From Cohaesibacter haloalkalitolerans (lineage in GTDB: Bacteria; Pseudomonadota; Alphaproteobacteria; Rhizobiales; Cohaesibacteraceae), in NCBI RefSeq assembly GCF_003574655.1, contig NZ_QNUM01000015.1:1-41137 (forward strand): a stretch of DNA of 41,137 nucleotides, read 5' to 3'. The notes below the pieces were generated by a model, which was given only the letters and a program-made list of their open reading frames with translations, was not told the origin of the DNA and searched no databases. The position numbers were made by a program, and so were the translations under genes. This document shows positions 7,344-15,716 of this stretch, piece by piece; position 1 is the stretch's first letter, and each line of letters opens with the position of its first letter.

Positions 7344-8366
7344 ATGTCCAATAAGAAGGAAAGAGCCGAACAGGAAGGTCGCCGTGATTTCCTCAAGGGA
7401 GTGGTGCTTGGCTCGGCCGCTCTTGGCAGTGGTCTGGTAACGCCCGGCCTCGTCATCGGCGAGAGCGGAAAGGCCATGGCCGCACAGGATGAACGGGTCA
7501 AGATGGCCTTTGTGCAGATCCAGCCGCACACTGTGTCGTCAGCCTGGAGCGTTGGACTGGAGGAAGTCCTTTCGACCCAGCAGACCATCGACTATCAGCA
7601 ACTGGACGGCCAGAACAAGGTCGAGGTTCAAGTCAGCCTGATGGATACGCTGATCAACGAGGGCGCCAAGGTCATCTTCCTGCAGCCCATTGACAGTGTG
7701 GCGCTCGGGCCATCCATCAAGAAGGCGCGCCGTCGCGGCATTGCCGTCATCACCCTCAATATCGATGCTTCCGAGGAACATGCCGCCCATGTGGAAATGA
7801 ACCACTATTATGGTGCCATGGATATTGCCAAGGAAATGGGCAAACGGATGGGTGGCAAGGGCAAGGTCGCCATTCTCAATGCGCCTCCGGGCATCATCAT
7901 CCGTGACCAGCGCACCAACGGCTTCGTGGATGGCATGAAGAAATATTATCCAGACATCCAGATCGCCGCTGATCAGGTTGCCGACTGGTCGCGCAAGAAG
8001 GCTCAGGATGTGCTGTCCAACATTCTGACCGCCCAGCCCGACATCACGGGCGTTTACGGGGTCAACGATTCCATGGCGCTTGGTGGCGTTGACGTCTGCA
8101 AGCAGAAGGGCATTCTCGACAAGATGGTGATCTTTGGCAACGACGGTGAAACCGCCGCTCTTGAATCCATCGAACGGGGCGAGTTGACCGGAACCCAGTT
8201 TACCGACGTCTATCAGCAGGGGCGCTTTGCTGCCGCAGCCGCATCGGTCTTCGTTTCCGGTGGTGTGACAGCAAAAGAGTTCAAACAGCAGGGCAAGCTG
8301 CTGATGCCTTATGTCATCGCAACGTCCGAGACGGTCGGTTCCATTCAGCCAGCCCAGCGCTGGTAG
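7344..8366 (+). CDS. Sugar ABC transporter substrate-binding protein (CUT2 type, Tat signal)
   Basis: This 340-aa protein belongs to the ribose/LacI-like periplasmic binding family (Peripla_BP_4 type). The N-terminus carries a twin-arginine motif, GRRDFLKG at residues 12-19, followed by a hydrophobic stretch and AMA near 46, predicting folded export by Tat rather than Sec. Family features include VIFLQPIDSVALGPSIKKARRRGI in the first lobe and GVYGVNDSMALGGVDVC in the second. GGGAG lies seven bases before the ATG. Permease, ATPase and second permease genes follow, completing an importer. The substrate is unknown; the adjacent lactonase points to an aldose. Confidence 0.9.
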   Translation: MSNKKERAEQEGRRDFLKGVVLGSAALGSGLVTPGLVIGESGKAMAAQDERVKMAFVQIQPHTVSSAWSVGLEEVLSTQQTIDYQQLDGQNKVEVQVSLMDTLINEGAKVIFLQPIDSVALGPSIKKARRRGIAVITLNIDASEEHAAHVEMNHYYGAMDIAKEMGKRMGGKGKVAILNAPPGIIIRDQRTNGFVDGMKKYYPDIQIAADQVADWSRKKAQDVLSNILTAQPDITGVYGVNDSMALGGVDVCKQKGILDKMVIFGNDGETAALESIERGELTGTQFTDVYQQGRFAAAAASVFVSGGVTAKEFKQQGKLLMPYVIATSETVGSIQPAQRW

Positions 8367-8386
8367 TTCGGCATTGTCCATTGAAG

Positions 8387-8414
8387 CCGCTGCCCATCGG
8401 GCAGCGGTTTTTTT
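8387..8414 (+). terminator. Intra-operon terminator/attenuator after the binding-protein gene
   Basis: Perfect 9-bp arms CCGCTGCCC and GGGCAGCGG, a 3-nt loop and seven T make a canonical intrinsic terminator 20 bp after the stop codon and 30 bp before the permease. Partial read-through would give more binding protein than membrane components. Confidence 0.85.
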
Positions 8415-8443
8415 CCACTCACCTCTCGCGCAGGGTTCTCAAT

Positions 8444-9469
8444 ATGGTACGCCTCCGCCAGTTGCCCAACATCGAGTTGTTGGCATTTTTCTTACTTCTG
8501 TACGCCTTCTTCTGCTTCTATGCCCCGCATTTCAATACCGCATCCAATCTGGAGAATTTGCTCGTTGGCTATTCCTTCATTGCGGTGCTGGCGATCGGGC
8601 AGTCCTTCCCGATCATGGTGCGCGGCATCGATCTGAGCATCGGCTCTATCATGGCGCTTGGCGGTATGGTGCTGTTCGACCTCAGCGTCATCTATGAGGT
8701 TCCGGGCTATGTGGTCATTCCGGCGGTGCTGCTGGTCTGCCTTCTGGCCGGATTGCTGAACGGGGCGCTGGTCGTCTGGCTGCGGTTGCAGCCGTTTGTT
8801 GCGACGCTGTCGACGCTGGCGGCCTATCGTGGTGTCGTCTATGCGATTTCAGGTCGGCAACTGTTTCCGGAAATGGCGACCAGACCGATCACCGACCCGT
8901 GGCTGACGGGCATGGATTCCTATCTCGATATCGGCGGTGTCACCGGGCTTGACCAGTATATGGAGATGCCCTGGCTGCCGCTGTCCTTCTTCCTGCTGGT
9001 CGGTATTTTCATCATCATCCAGACGATGCACAGCAAGACCCAGTTCGGCATGAATTTCAAGATCGTCGGCGGCAACCCGGAAGCGGCGCGGCTGGCGGGT
9101 ATCAATGTCAAGCTGACGATCCTCAGCGCCTACGGCCTGTCCGGATTGAGCGCCGGTATTGCCGCGATCATTCTGGTGACGCGCCTGACAACGGCAACAG
9201 AGGCGCTCGGCAACGGCATGGAACTGACGGCCATTGCCTCGGCGGTCATCGGCGGCATTAGCCTGCAGGGTGGCATCGGCAACGCCTTCGGGCCGATCAT
9301 CGGCGCGATGCTGCTTGGCATCATCCTGCTTGGCCTTACGCTGCTCGGCATCTCGCAGTTCGTCCAGCAAATCATTTCTGGCCTGATCCTCATTGGCGCG
9401 ATCGGATATGACAAGCTTCTGTCCGACTTCCGAATGCGCAAGGCCCGCGCCATGCAGAGTGGGAGTTGA
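8444..9469 (+). CDS. Sugar ABC transporter permease (RbsC/XylH type), first
   Basis: This 341-aa hydrophobic protein has roughly nine or ten membrane segments. It carries GQSFPIMVRGIDLSIGSIMALGGM, the family's periplasm/membrane signature, and the GGNPEAARLAGINV cytoplasmic loop that contacts the ATPase. GGISLQGGIGNAFGPIIGAMLLG near the end is also typical of BPD_transp_2 permeases. The start is put at ATG 8444, after the attenuator; an upstream TTG at 8381 would run through the hairpin. The stop lies 2 bases before the ATPase start. Confidence 0.9.
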   Translation: MVRLRQLPNIELLAFFLLLYAFFCFYAPHFNTASNLENLLVGYSFIAVLAIGQSFPIMVRGIDLSIGSIMALGGMVLFDLSVIYEVPGYVVIPAVLLVCLLAGLLNGALVVWLRLQPFVATLSTLAAYRGVVYAISGRQLFPEMATRPITDPWLTGMDSYLDIGGVTGLDQYMEMPWLPLSFFLLVGIFIIIQTMHSKTQFGMNFKIVGGNPEAARLAGINVKLTILSAYGLSGLSAGIAAIILVTRLTTATEALGNGMELTAIASAVIGGISLQGGIGNAFGPIIGAMLLGIILLGLTLLGISQFVQQIISGLILIGAIGYDKLLSDFRMRKARAMQSGS

Positions 9470-9471
9470 TC

Positions 9472-10986
9472 ATGTCCAAACAGATCCTTCTTGAAGGCAG
9501 GAAGCTGAGCAAGACCTTCGGGCGCTTTGTTGCCCTGCAGGAGACCGACTTTGCCATACATGCGGGGGAAGTCCATGGCCTGTGCGGCAGCAACGGCGCG
9601 GGCAAGTCAACCCTCATCAAGATCCTCACCGGGGCGCATCGACCAACCGGTGGCGAGGTTCATGTCAATGGTACACTGGCGCCAGCGGGCAGTCCGCTGG
9701 CCATGCTGGAGCTTGGGGTGGCCTGCATATATCAGCACTCCAACCTGATCCCGGCGCTCACCGTGCTGGACAATGTCTTCCTCGGTCGGCCGCCAAAAAC
9801 CAAACTCGGCTTCATTGATGCGACCGAGCAGCGCCGCAAGGCGGAAGCGCTGCTTGAGAAATACAATATCGACCTTGATCTTGATGCTCAGGTGTCGACG
9901 CTGGCCACCGTCAAGCAGAAGGAAGTGGAGATCCTGAAGGCGTTGGCGCTTGACGCGCAGGTGATCCTGATGGACGAGCCGACGGCCTGGCTGTCCCATT
10001 CGGAAGTTCGCAAGCTGCACGACACCATTGCCCGCCTGCGGGCGCTCGGGGTCGGGTTGGTCTACATCTCCCATGTTCTCGACGAAGTGTTTCAGGTCTG
10101 CGATGCCGTTACCGTCATGCGGGACGGTGCCGTGGTCTGGAACGGGTCGATTGATGAGATCACCCGCCCCGAGTTGGTTGACCGCATGGTGGGCAACGAT
10201 CTGGGGGAAGCCTCGCGATCGGTAGCCGCCGAGCCAAGGCATCCGAAGGGAACCGGCGAGATTCTGCTTTCAGCGCGTGATCTGGGCATGACCAACACCT
10301 TCGAAGATATCAGCTTCGATCTCTATAAGGGCGAAATTCTCTGCCTTACCGGTCTCATCGGGTCAAAGCGGACCGAGCTGCTGCACAGCATTTTCGGCTC
10401 GGCCAAATTCTCGGCCGGAACGCTGGACGTGTTGGGGCGGTCGGTGCGCTACTCCTCACCTTCAGAGGCCATCGCGGCGGGCATTGGCTTTGTACCGGAA
10501 GACCGGCTGCGAGACGGATTGCTGCTGGATCATTCGGTGTCTGACAACCTGATCTTTGCCGCGCTCGACAAGGTCTCCCGGTGGGGGTTCTGGAACAACA
10601 GGGCTGTGCGGGAGCTGACCGAGCGCCAGATCCGCGACCTCAATGTGAAGCCGGCGGATGGCAGCAAAATCGTCAAGCGCCTGAGCGGTGGAAACCAGCA
10701 GAAAGTGCTGCTCGGCAAATGGCTGGAAATAGAACCGAAGATCCTGTTCCTCGACGAGCCGACGGTTGGTGTCGACGTGGGAGCCAAGGCCGAGATCTAT
10801 GCCATTCTGCGCAAATTGCGCGCACAGGGAACGGCGATCCTTCTGGTCTCTTCCGACATGGAAGAGGTGATGGCCATCGCTGACCGTATTGCCGTCATGG
10901 TATCCGGTCGGATGACCATGACCTGCGCCGCCGATGACATCACCCAGGAAGAACTGGTGCTTCAGATCAGTGGAGGAAACAAGTAA
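9472..10986 (+). CDS. Sugar ABC transporter ATP-binding protein, tandem domains (RbsA/MglA type)
   Basis: This 504-aa cytoplasmic ATPase has two fused nucleotide-binding domains. The N-terminal one has an intact Walker A GSNGAGKST (39-47) and Walker B VILMDEPTA but a degenerate signature. The C-terminal one has a degenerate Walker A (GSKRTEL in place of GKST) with a full LSGGNQQK signature and LFLDEPT. This asymmetry is normal in RbsA-type proteins. GGGAG lies upstream of the ATG at 9472; an earlier TTG at 9466 is less likely. The 3' end overlaps the next permease by one base. It energises the importer formed with the genes at 7344, 8444 and 10986. Confidence 0.93.
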   Translation: MSKQILLEGRKLSKTFGRFVALQETDFAIHAGEVHGLCGSNGAGKSTLIKILTGAHRPTGGEVHVNGTLAPAGSPLAMLELGVACIYQHSNLIPALTVLDNVFLGRPPKTKLGFIDATEQRRKAEALLEKYNIDLDLDAQVSTLATVKQKEVEILKALALDAQVILMDEPTAWLSHSEVRKLHDTIARLRALGVGLVYISHVLDEVFQVCDAVTVMRDGAVVWNGSIDEITRPELVDRMVGNDLGEASRSVAAEPRHPKGTGEILLSARDLGMTNTFEDISFDLYKGEILCLTGLIGSKRTELLHSIFGSAKFSAGTLDVLGRSVRYSSPSEAIAAGIGFVPEDRLRDGLLLDHSVSDNLIFAALDKVSRWGFWNNRAVRELTERQIRDLNVKPADGSKIVKRLSGGNQQKVLLGKWLEIEPKILFLDEPTVGVDVGAKAEIYAILRKLRAQGTAILLVSSDMEEVMAIADRIAVMVSGRMTMTCAADDITQEELVLQISGGNK

Positions 10987-11945
10987 TGCTGAGCCTGATT
11001 TCCTACCTCAGAACCGCCATCCCGACCTATGCCATGCCGGTGGCGCTGCTGATTGTCATCGGCCTGTTTGGCGCTTTGGCGCCGGTGTTCCTGACTCCGG
11101 CCAACTTCACGGCCATCATCTATCAGATGTCGATCACCGGCATCATGGCGGTCTGCATGACCTTTGTCATCATGACCGGCGGCATCGACCTGTCGGTTGG
11201 GCCGGTGCTGGCGACATCGGGGCTGGTGGTCTTCTTCCTGCTTCATATCGCCCACTTCCCGCTGTTTCCGGCGGTGGTCTTGGGCATCCTGACGGGGGCG
11301 GTGACCGGAGCCATCAGCGGGTTGGTAATCGCGCTGTTCAGTCTGCCTGCCATGATCGTGACGCTGGGCATGCTGTCCATTGTCAGGGGCAGCGCGCTTC
11401 TTGCCGGTGGGCCGGATCTGCATCTGGTGCGCGAACAGCCTGGGTTCGAATTCATTGGCAATGGCTTCCTGTTCGGCATTCCGTTTGCCATCTGGATTTT
11501 CGTTGCAGTCAGCCTGCTGCTGATCTTCATCCAGAAGCGCACGACTTTCGGGCTGCAGGTGGCGGCTGTTGGTGACAATGAACGGGCGGCCTATCTTTCG
11601 GGCCGGCGCGTCAAGCTCGTCAAGATGATGACCTACGTCATCTGTGGTATGGGGGCGGCACTGGCCGGTATCATTCAGAGCTCGCAGGTCCACACTGCGG
11701 CGGCAACCTATGGCGAGTTCGGCACGGAGCTGGATGTGATTGCCGCAGTCGTGCTGGGCGGTGCCAGCCTTCTGGGTGGCAAGGGGTCTGTGGCCCGCAC
11801 CATTCTGGGCGTGCTGTTCCTTGCGGTGCTCAACAATGGCTTCAACATTCTCAATGTGCCGATCGACTATCAGCTGATCATCAAGGGAGGCATCATCGTG
11901 ATTGCGCTGTCCCTCACAGAATGGGCCAACAGCAAGGTTGCCTAG
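10986..11945 (+). CDS. Sugar ABC transporter permease, second
   Basis: This 319-aa BPD_transp_2 family membrane protein is a paralogue of the first permease. It has MTFVIMTGGIDLSVGPVLATSGL near residue 60, AVGDNERAAYLSGRRV in the ATPase-contacting loop, and GGASLLGGKGSVARTILG near the C-terminus. The start ATG overlaps the ATPase stop (TAATG), with AGTGGAGG upstream. Two distinct permease genes around one ATPase suggest a heterodimeric channel. Confidence 0.92.
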   Translation: MLSLISYLRTAIPTYAMPVALLIVIGLFGALAPVFLTPANFTAIIYQMSITGIMAVCMTFVIMTGGIDLSVGPVLATSGLVVFFLLHIAHFPLFPAVVLGILTGAVTGAISGLVIALFSLPAMIVTLGMLSIVRGSALLAGGPDLHLVREQPGFEFIGNGFLFGIPFAIWIFVAVSLLLIFIQKRTTFGLQVAAVGDNERAAYLSGRRVKLVKMMTYVICGMGAALAGIIQSSQVHTAAATYGEFGTELDVIAAVVLGGASLLGGKGSVARTILGVLFLAVLNNGFNILNVPIDYQLIIKGGIIVIALSLTEWANSKVA

Positions 11946-11947
11946 CG

Positions 11948-11997
11948 ACCGGCTCTGCCGGTTGCCAAGAGAAAATCAGGGAGCGGCTCCGCCGCTC
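11948..11997 (+). other. Two short stem-loops after the ABC operon
   Basis: ACCGGC-TCT-GCCGGT (11948-11962) is a perfect hairpin directly after the stop codon. GAGCGG-CTCCG-CCGCTC (11981-11997) follows and is succeeded by TTTGTG. The second could be a weak terminator. The sensor kinase gene begins 110 bp later, so partial read-through into it is possible. Confidence 0.5.
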
Positions 11998-12108
11998 TTT
12001 GTGCCGTTTCTGGCAGGGCGCCGGTCTGGTGCGGGCGCTGAGATGCGAGCGGAGGATCAACGGCCGGTTTGTGTTGTCGTCTCCAATGCTCTGGTTTAAG
12101 GTGTTGCA

Positions 12109-13341
12109 ATGACAGAACAAACGTCCATCCCCGCGACATTTTCGACAGAGCAGGTCATCAATATCACCCGCGCGATTGCCGGTCGTGTCGGCTATCAGGC
12201 CGTTATCGACGCGATGAGCGAGGAGATTCAGGAGATTCTGCCACACAATCATTTCGATGTGGTGATCCTTGATGAGGCCAAGGAGAATCTCGTCGCCTAT
12301 GAAACGGGTATCCAGACCGAGTGGGGCGGGGTCAACCGGAAGAATGTCTCCACCAGCCCGATCCGTGACATCCTTCTGGGCAAGGTGGATTATCTCATCA
12401 CCCCCAACGCGATGGAGGACACCCGCTTCAACAATGCCGCGATGTTCAACCAGCCGATCTTTGAGCACACGCTGCGCTCGCGCCTGCATGTTCAGGTCAG
12501 GGTGGCTGGTGAACTGATCGGTGCACTGTCGATTTCCTCCACCCGTCCCGGCCTTTATTCCCTGCAACATATCGAGAATGCCAAGCTGCTGAGCGATCTC
12601 ATCGGTCCCTATTTCTTCGCCCTGTGGCAGTCGGAGCTGGTGCGGGCTGCGGAAATCGAGCGGGTGAAGGAAGCCGCCCGGCTGGAAGGCCTGCGCACCG
12701 GCGCGCGCTATGTCACCGACGAGCTGGAGCGGGCCCGCGCCCAGATCGGCATGGACCTGCACGACCAGACGCTGGCCGATCTTTCACGCACCTTGCGCTG
12801 GCTGGGCTCGGTGGATGAACTTGATCGCGATGAGCTGGATGAACTTAAAGAAGAGCTGGGCAGCTGTCTTCTGGGGCTCAGGCAGATCGTCGATGACGCC
12901 AAGCCGACGGTTCTGGAGATGTTCGGCCTGATGGAGGCGGTGGAAGCCCAGCTTGACCGACAGATCAAGACGGCGCGACAGGAGATCGATGTCGAGCTTG
13001 TAGACCAGTCGGATGGTCGCATCGACGAATTGCCGCTGAGCCTCAGGATTGTCTTCTACCGCATCCTGCAGGAAGCGGGCAACAATGCCATTCGCCATTC
13101 GGGCTGCGACCGTCTCCTCGTCACCTTCCGGAGCGATGATGACAGGCTGATCATTTCCTTTCGGGACAACGGATGCGGCTATCGCCAGGAAAATTACGCC
13201 AGCCGCGGTGGCATGCTGAACATGCAGATCCGGGCGTCACTGGTCGGGGCGAAGGTGCGCTTTTCCTGTCCGGGCGAGCCGGCGGAGCTGACCATTTCCT
13301 ATTCTCGGGACCAGGATGCAGGGGAGCCGATAGCGCTATGA
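12109..13341 (+). CDS. Soluble GAF-domain sensor histidine kinase (NarX/DegS type)
   Basis: This 410-aa protein has no membrane segment or signal peptide, so it should sense a cytoplasmic cue. Residues about 20-165 resemble a GAF domain. A coiled segment (about 175-215) leads into a HisKA_3-type dimerisation helix with the phospho-acceptor His218 in MDLHDQTL. The ATPase domain has N-box EAGNNAIRH (322-330), G1 box DNGCG (353-357) and GGMLNM downstream. The stop overlaps the response regulator start (ATGA), so the two are co-translated. Its position after the lactonase-ABC operon suggests control of that uptake system, which is inference. The start ATG has only a weak ribosome site (AAGGTG). 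Confidence 0.85.
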   Translation: MTEQTSIPATFSTEQVINITRAIAGRVGYQAVIDAMSEEIQEILPHNHFDVVILDEAKENLVAYETGIQTEWGGVNRKNVSTSPIRDILLGKVDYLITPNAMEDTRFNNAAMFNQPIFEHTLRSRLHVQVRVAGELIGALSISSTRPGLYSLQHIENAKLLSDLIGPYFFALWQSELVRAAEIERVKEAARLEGLRTGARYVTDELERARAQIGMDLHDQTLADLSRTLRWLGSVDELDRDELDELKEELGSCLLGLRQIVDDAKPTVLEMFGLMEAVEAQLDRQIKTARQEIDVELVDQSDGRIDELPLSLRIVFYRILQEAGNNAIRHSGCDRLLVTFRSDDDRLIISFRDNGCGYRQENYASRGGMLNMQIRASLVGAKVRFSCPGEPAELTISYSRDQDAGEPIAL

Positions 13342-14057
13342 AGGCACGCTCGATACTGATCGTTGAAGATGACCTGCTGCACCGGGAATTCCTGCGCAAG
13401 GTGGTCAGCAATCCGGACATGGGCTTTGTCGATGTGCAGGAGGCCAGCGACGGCGAGGAGGGTCTTGCGCTCGCGCTCAAGTTTCGTCCCGATGCCATCA
13501 TTCTCGATCTGCAGATCCCCAAGATTACCGGTGTTGACGTGGCCAAGGCGGTCTGGGCCCACTTTCCCGATCTGCCGATCATGTTCTGGTCGAACTATGC
13601 TGACGAGGCCTATGTGCGCGGTGTTGCCAAGGTGGCGCCGTCGAACACCGCCTATGGCTATCTTCTCAAATCCTCGTCGTCTGATCGGCTTGAAAGGGCC
13701 ATGCGGGGGATTTTCGAGGACCGGCAGACCATCATCGACTATGAAGTGGTGGGCATCCAGAAGCGGGCCAAGAACAGCTATCACGCGCTCACTGATGCGG
13801 AATATGAGGTGCTGCTCGATATTGCGCTGGGGCTGACGGACAGTGCCATTTCGGAGCGGCGCAATATCTCGATGCGCACGGTGCAAAGCCGGTTGCAGAG
13901 CATCTATGCCAAGATGGGGATCAGCGAGGTGCCGAGCAGCAAGGGCGGTGCGGTGTTCAACCGGCGCAACCGGGCGGTCGTTCTGGCCCTGATGGCACGG
14001 CAGATCAACAGCAAGACCCTTGAGGCGCTCAACAACGAACTGGCGTTTGACGAATAG
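13338..14057 (+). CDS. Response regulator, receiver plus LuxR-type HTH
   Basis: This 239-aa protein has a receiver domain (about 5-125) with acidic pair Asp11/Asp12, phospho-acceptor Asp57 (ILDLQIP), Ser85 and Lys111, all expected positions. A C-terminal LuxR/NarL helix-turn-helix follows (about 150-197), including LTDAEYEVL, the DSAISERRNISMRTVQSRLQ recognition region and IYAKMGI. A 40-residue tail follows the HTH. The ATG overlaps the kinase stop, making a cognate pair. It ends at a terminator shared with the convergent yhcH operon. Confidence 0.9.
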   Translation: MKARSILIVEDDLLHREFLRKVVSNPDMGFVDVQEASDGEEGLALALKFRPDAIILDLQIPKITGVDVAKAVWAHFPDLPIMFWSNYADEAYVRGVAKVAPSNTAYGYLLKSSSSDRLERAMRGIFEDRQTIIDYEVVGIQKRAKNSYHALTDAEYEVLLDIALGLTDSAISERRNISMRTVQSRLQSIYAKMGISEVPSSKGGAVFNRRNRAVVLALMARQINSKTLEALNNELAFDE

Positions 14058-14083
14058 CCGTAACGCAAGCCGGGCAGAATGGC

Positions 14084-14130
14084 AAAAAGGCTGGCCGGTT
14101 CTGTTAAGAGCCCTGCCAGCCTTGTTTTTT
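14084..14130. terminator. Bidirectional terminator between response regulator and yhcH
   Basis: AAGGCTGGC (14087-14095) pairs perfectly with GCCAGCCTT (14115-14123), followed on the plus strand by GTTTTTT. On the minus strand the same stem is followed by TTTTT (AAAAA at 14084-14088). It sits between two convergent genes and can serve both. Confidence 0.8.
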
Positions 14131-14168
14131 GAGGCGCTTTCCGCGCCAGTCTCCGGTTGCTTGTCGCT

Positions 14169-14630
14169 TCAGAGAGCGATCTTGACAACAACCTTGCGCA
14201 CCATGGTCGGTTCGCCAGCGGCACAGCCGGGGCGGTGCACATCCCACGGATAGACAACAGCATAGCTGCCTTCGGAAAGGCAGAGCATGCTTTCATCCGG
14301 CACGGACGCAAAGAAGCAGACGTCTTTTTCAGCCAGCAGGTCTTCGGACATGGCAGGGGCTTTTGCCAGCTGGGCAATGCCGATCAGTTCCTTGCCTTTG
14401 GCGACATACTGGATGTCGAGATAGCGTTTGTGTGCCTCGGGGCGGGCTTCTTCCAGCGATTTGGATTCGTATTCCTGCACCAGTGCAAAAATCCGGTCGC
14501 CATCGATCTCATGGCGTCCCAGAGGAAGGGACATCACGTCGGACTTGGCGATGAAACGAAGGCCTTCAAGGATGTTGGCCGGCAAGTTGGCTTCATCCAG
14601 AGACAGGTTTTCTATAGAACCATAAATCAA
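14169..14630 (-). CDS. YhcH/YjgK/YiaL family protein
   Basis: This 153-aa protein belongs to the YhcH/YjgK/YiaL family, a cupin-like fold often found in sialic-acid, uronate and ketose operons (DUF386). Landmarks are EAHKRYLDIQYVAKG and the C-terminal metal-site region VYPWDVHRPGC. It starts with TTG at 14630: AAGGAG lies seven bases upstream and the protein then begins at the family's usual N-terminus, whereas an ATG at 14720 adds 30 unrelated residues. It is the last gene of the minus-strand run that includes kduD. It probably acts on a sugar anomer or acid; the reaction is not known. Confidence 0.82.
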   Translation of the reverse strand: MIYGSIENLSLDEANLPANILEGLRFIAKSDVMSLPLGRHEIDGDRIFALVQEYESKSLEEARPEAHKRYLDIQYVAKGKELIGIAQLAKAPAMSEDLLAEKDVCFFASVPDESMLCLSEGSYAVVYPWDVHRPGCAAGEPTMVRKVVVKIAL

Positions 14631-14729
14631 GGTCAGTCTCCTTGTTGAATGACGGCCCGGCCAAAATGGCCGGGCCGAGCGAGGTGAATGAACGTTCCAT
14701 CCGGTCGGAGGGAGGAACAATCGCTCTGG

Positions 14730-15683
14730 TTAAAGCGTATTGACCGGATAGTGGACGGGTTCACCTTTCGCAAACCGTACGGCCTCCTCGGCAACCTTGC
14801 GCTTCAACTCAGCAGAAGATTCCTCGGAATAATAGGCCATGTGAGGGGTCAGAAATACATTGTCCATGTCGAGAAGACGCGATTTCTTGTCGATCGGTTC
14901 CTGAGCAACGCAGTCAAGGGCTGCCCCGCCCAGAACGCCTGCTTCGAGCAGATCGGCAAGAGCCTCTTCGTCAACGATGCCGCCGCGGGCGGTGTTGATG
15001 AGGAAGGCACCCTGCTTCATGCTCTTGAGCCGCTCGGCATTGATCAGATTGCGCGTTTCATCGCTGAGAGGGCAATGGATCGAGAGCACATCCGACTTGG
15101 CGAGAAGCTCGTCGATGTCGACCTGTCGAACGCCCGGAATTCTGCTTTCCAGGTCTTTCTTGTTGAGGTCGCACACCAGAACTTCCTTGCCGAGCGGCAG
15201 GGCTTTCCTGGCAAACAGTCCGCCGATGCGGCCTGCGCCGAGCACACCGATGGTCATCTCGGTGATGCGGCGAATCGGGGCCATCTTGCGGAAATCCCAA
15301 TCGCGGTTGCGGGTATGGGAAACGGTTGCCGGGATCTTGCGGATGAGGGCCATCATCAGGGCAAGGGCGTGGTCGGAGACTTCATGCATGCCGTAGTCGG
15401 GCACGTTGCAGACCTGAACGCCGTGGCGGGTGGCCGCTGCCAGATCGACGTTGTCGACGCCAACGCCGTAACGGACGATCTGCTTGACTTCCGGCAGGGC
15501 GGTGAAGACGCGTTCATCGAACTTGCCATACTGGTTGAGGATGATGTTGCCACCCTTGCACTGCTCGATGACTTCGTCCTGGGTGCGTGCGGCCATGTGC
15601 GTGAAACCGAGCCCGGCCTTGGCGAGCACGTCAGTTTCGATCTGCATGGACTCGTGGTCGCAATCGGAAACGATGACTTTCAT
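14730..15683 (-). CDS. D-isomer-specific 2-hydroxyacid dehydrogenase (NAD-dependent)
   Basis: This 317-aa protein is of the SerA/CtBP/glyoxylate-reductase superfamily. The catalytic triad is Arg233 (NTARGG), Glu262 (QEP) and His281 (TPHMAYYSEES). The Rossmann motif GAGRIG is at 149-154. RYGVGVDNVDLAAATRHGVQVCNVPDYG is typical of the substrate/cofactor domain. The TPHMAYYSEES version resembles CtBP-like dehydrogenases rather than phosphoglycerate dehydrogenase. An ATG at 15683 is taken; a GTG 15 bases upstream is possible. It lies between kduD and yhcH with 33- and 99-bp gaps, implying reduction or oxidation of a keto/hydroxy acid in the same pathway. The exact substrate is unknown. Confidence 0.85.
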   Translation of the reverse strand: MKVIVSDCDHESMQIETDVLAKAGLGFTHMAARTQDEVIEQCKGGNIILNQYGKFDERVFTALPEVKQIVRYGVGVDNVDLAAATRHGVQVCNVPDYGMHEVSDHALALMMALIRKIPATVSHTRNRDWDFRKMAPIRRITEMTIGVLGAGRIGGLFARKALPLGKEVLVCDLNKKDLESRIPGVRQVDIDELLAKSDVLSIHCPLSDETRNLINAERLKSMKQGAFLINTARGGIVDEEALADLLEAGVLGGAALDCVAQEPIDKKSRLLDMDNVFLTPHMAYYSEESSAELKRKVAEEAVRFAKGEPVHYPVNTL

Positions 15684-15716
15684 GTGATTGACTTTCACTT
15701 TCTCAATTTGGCTCGA

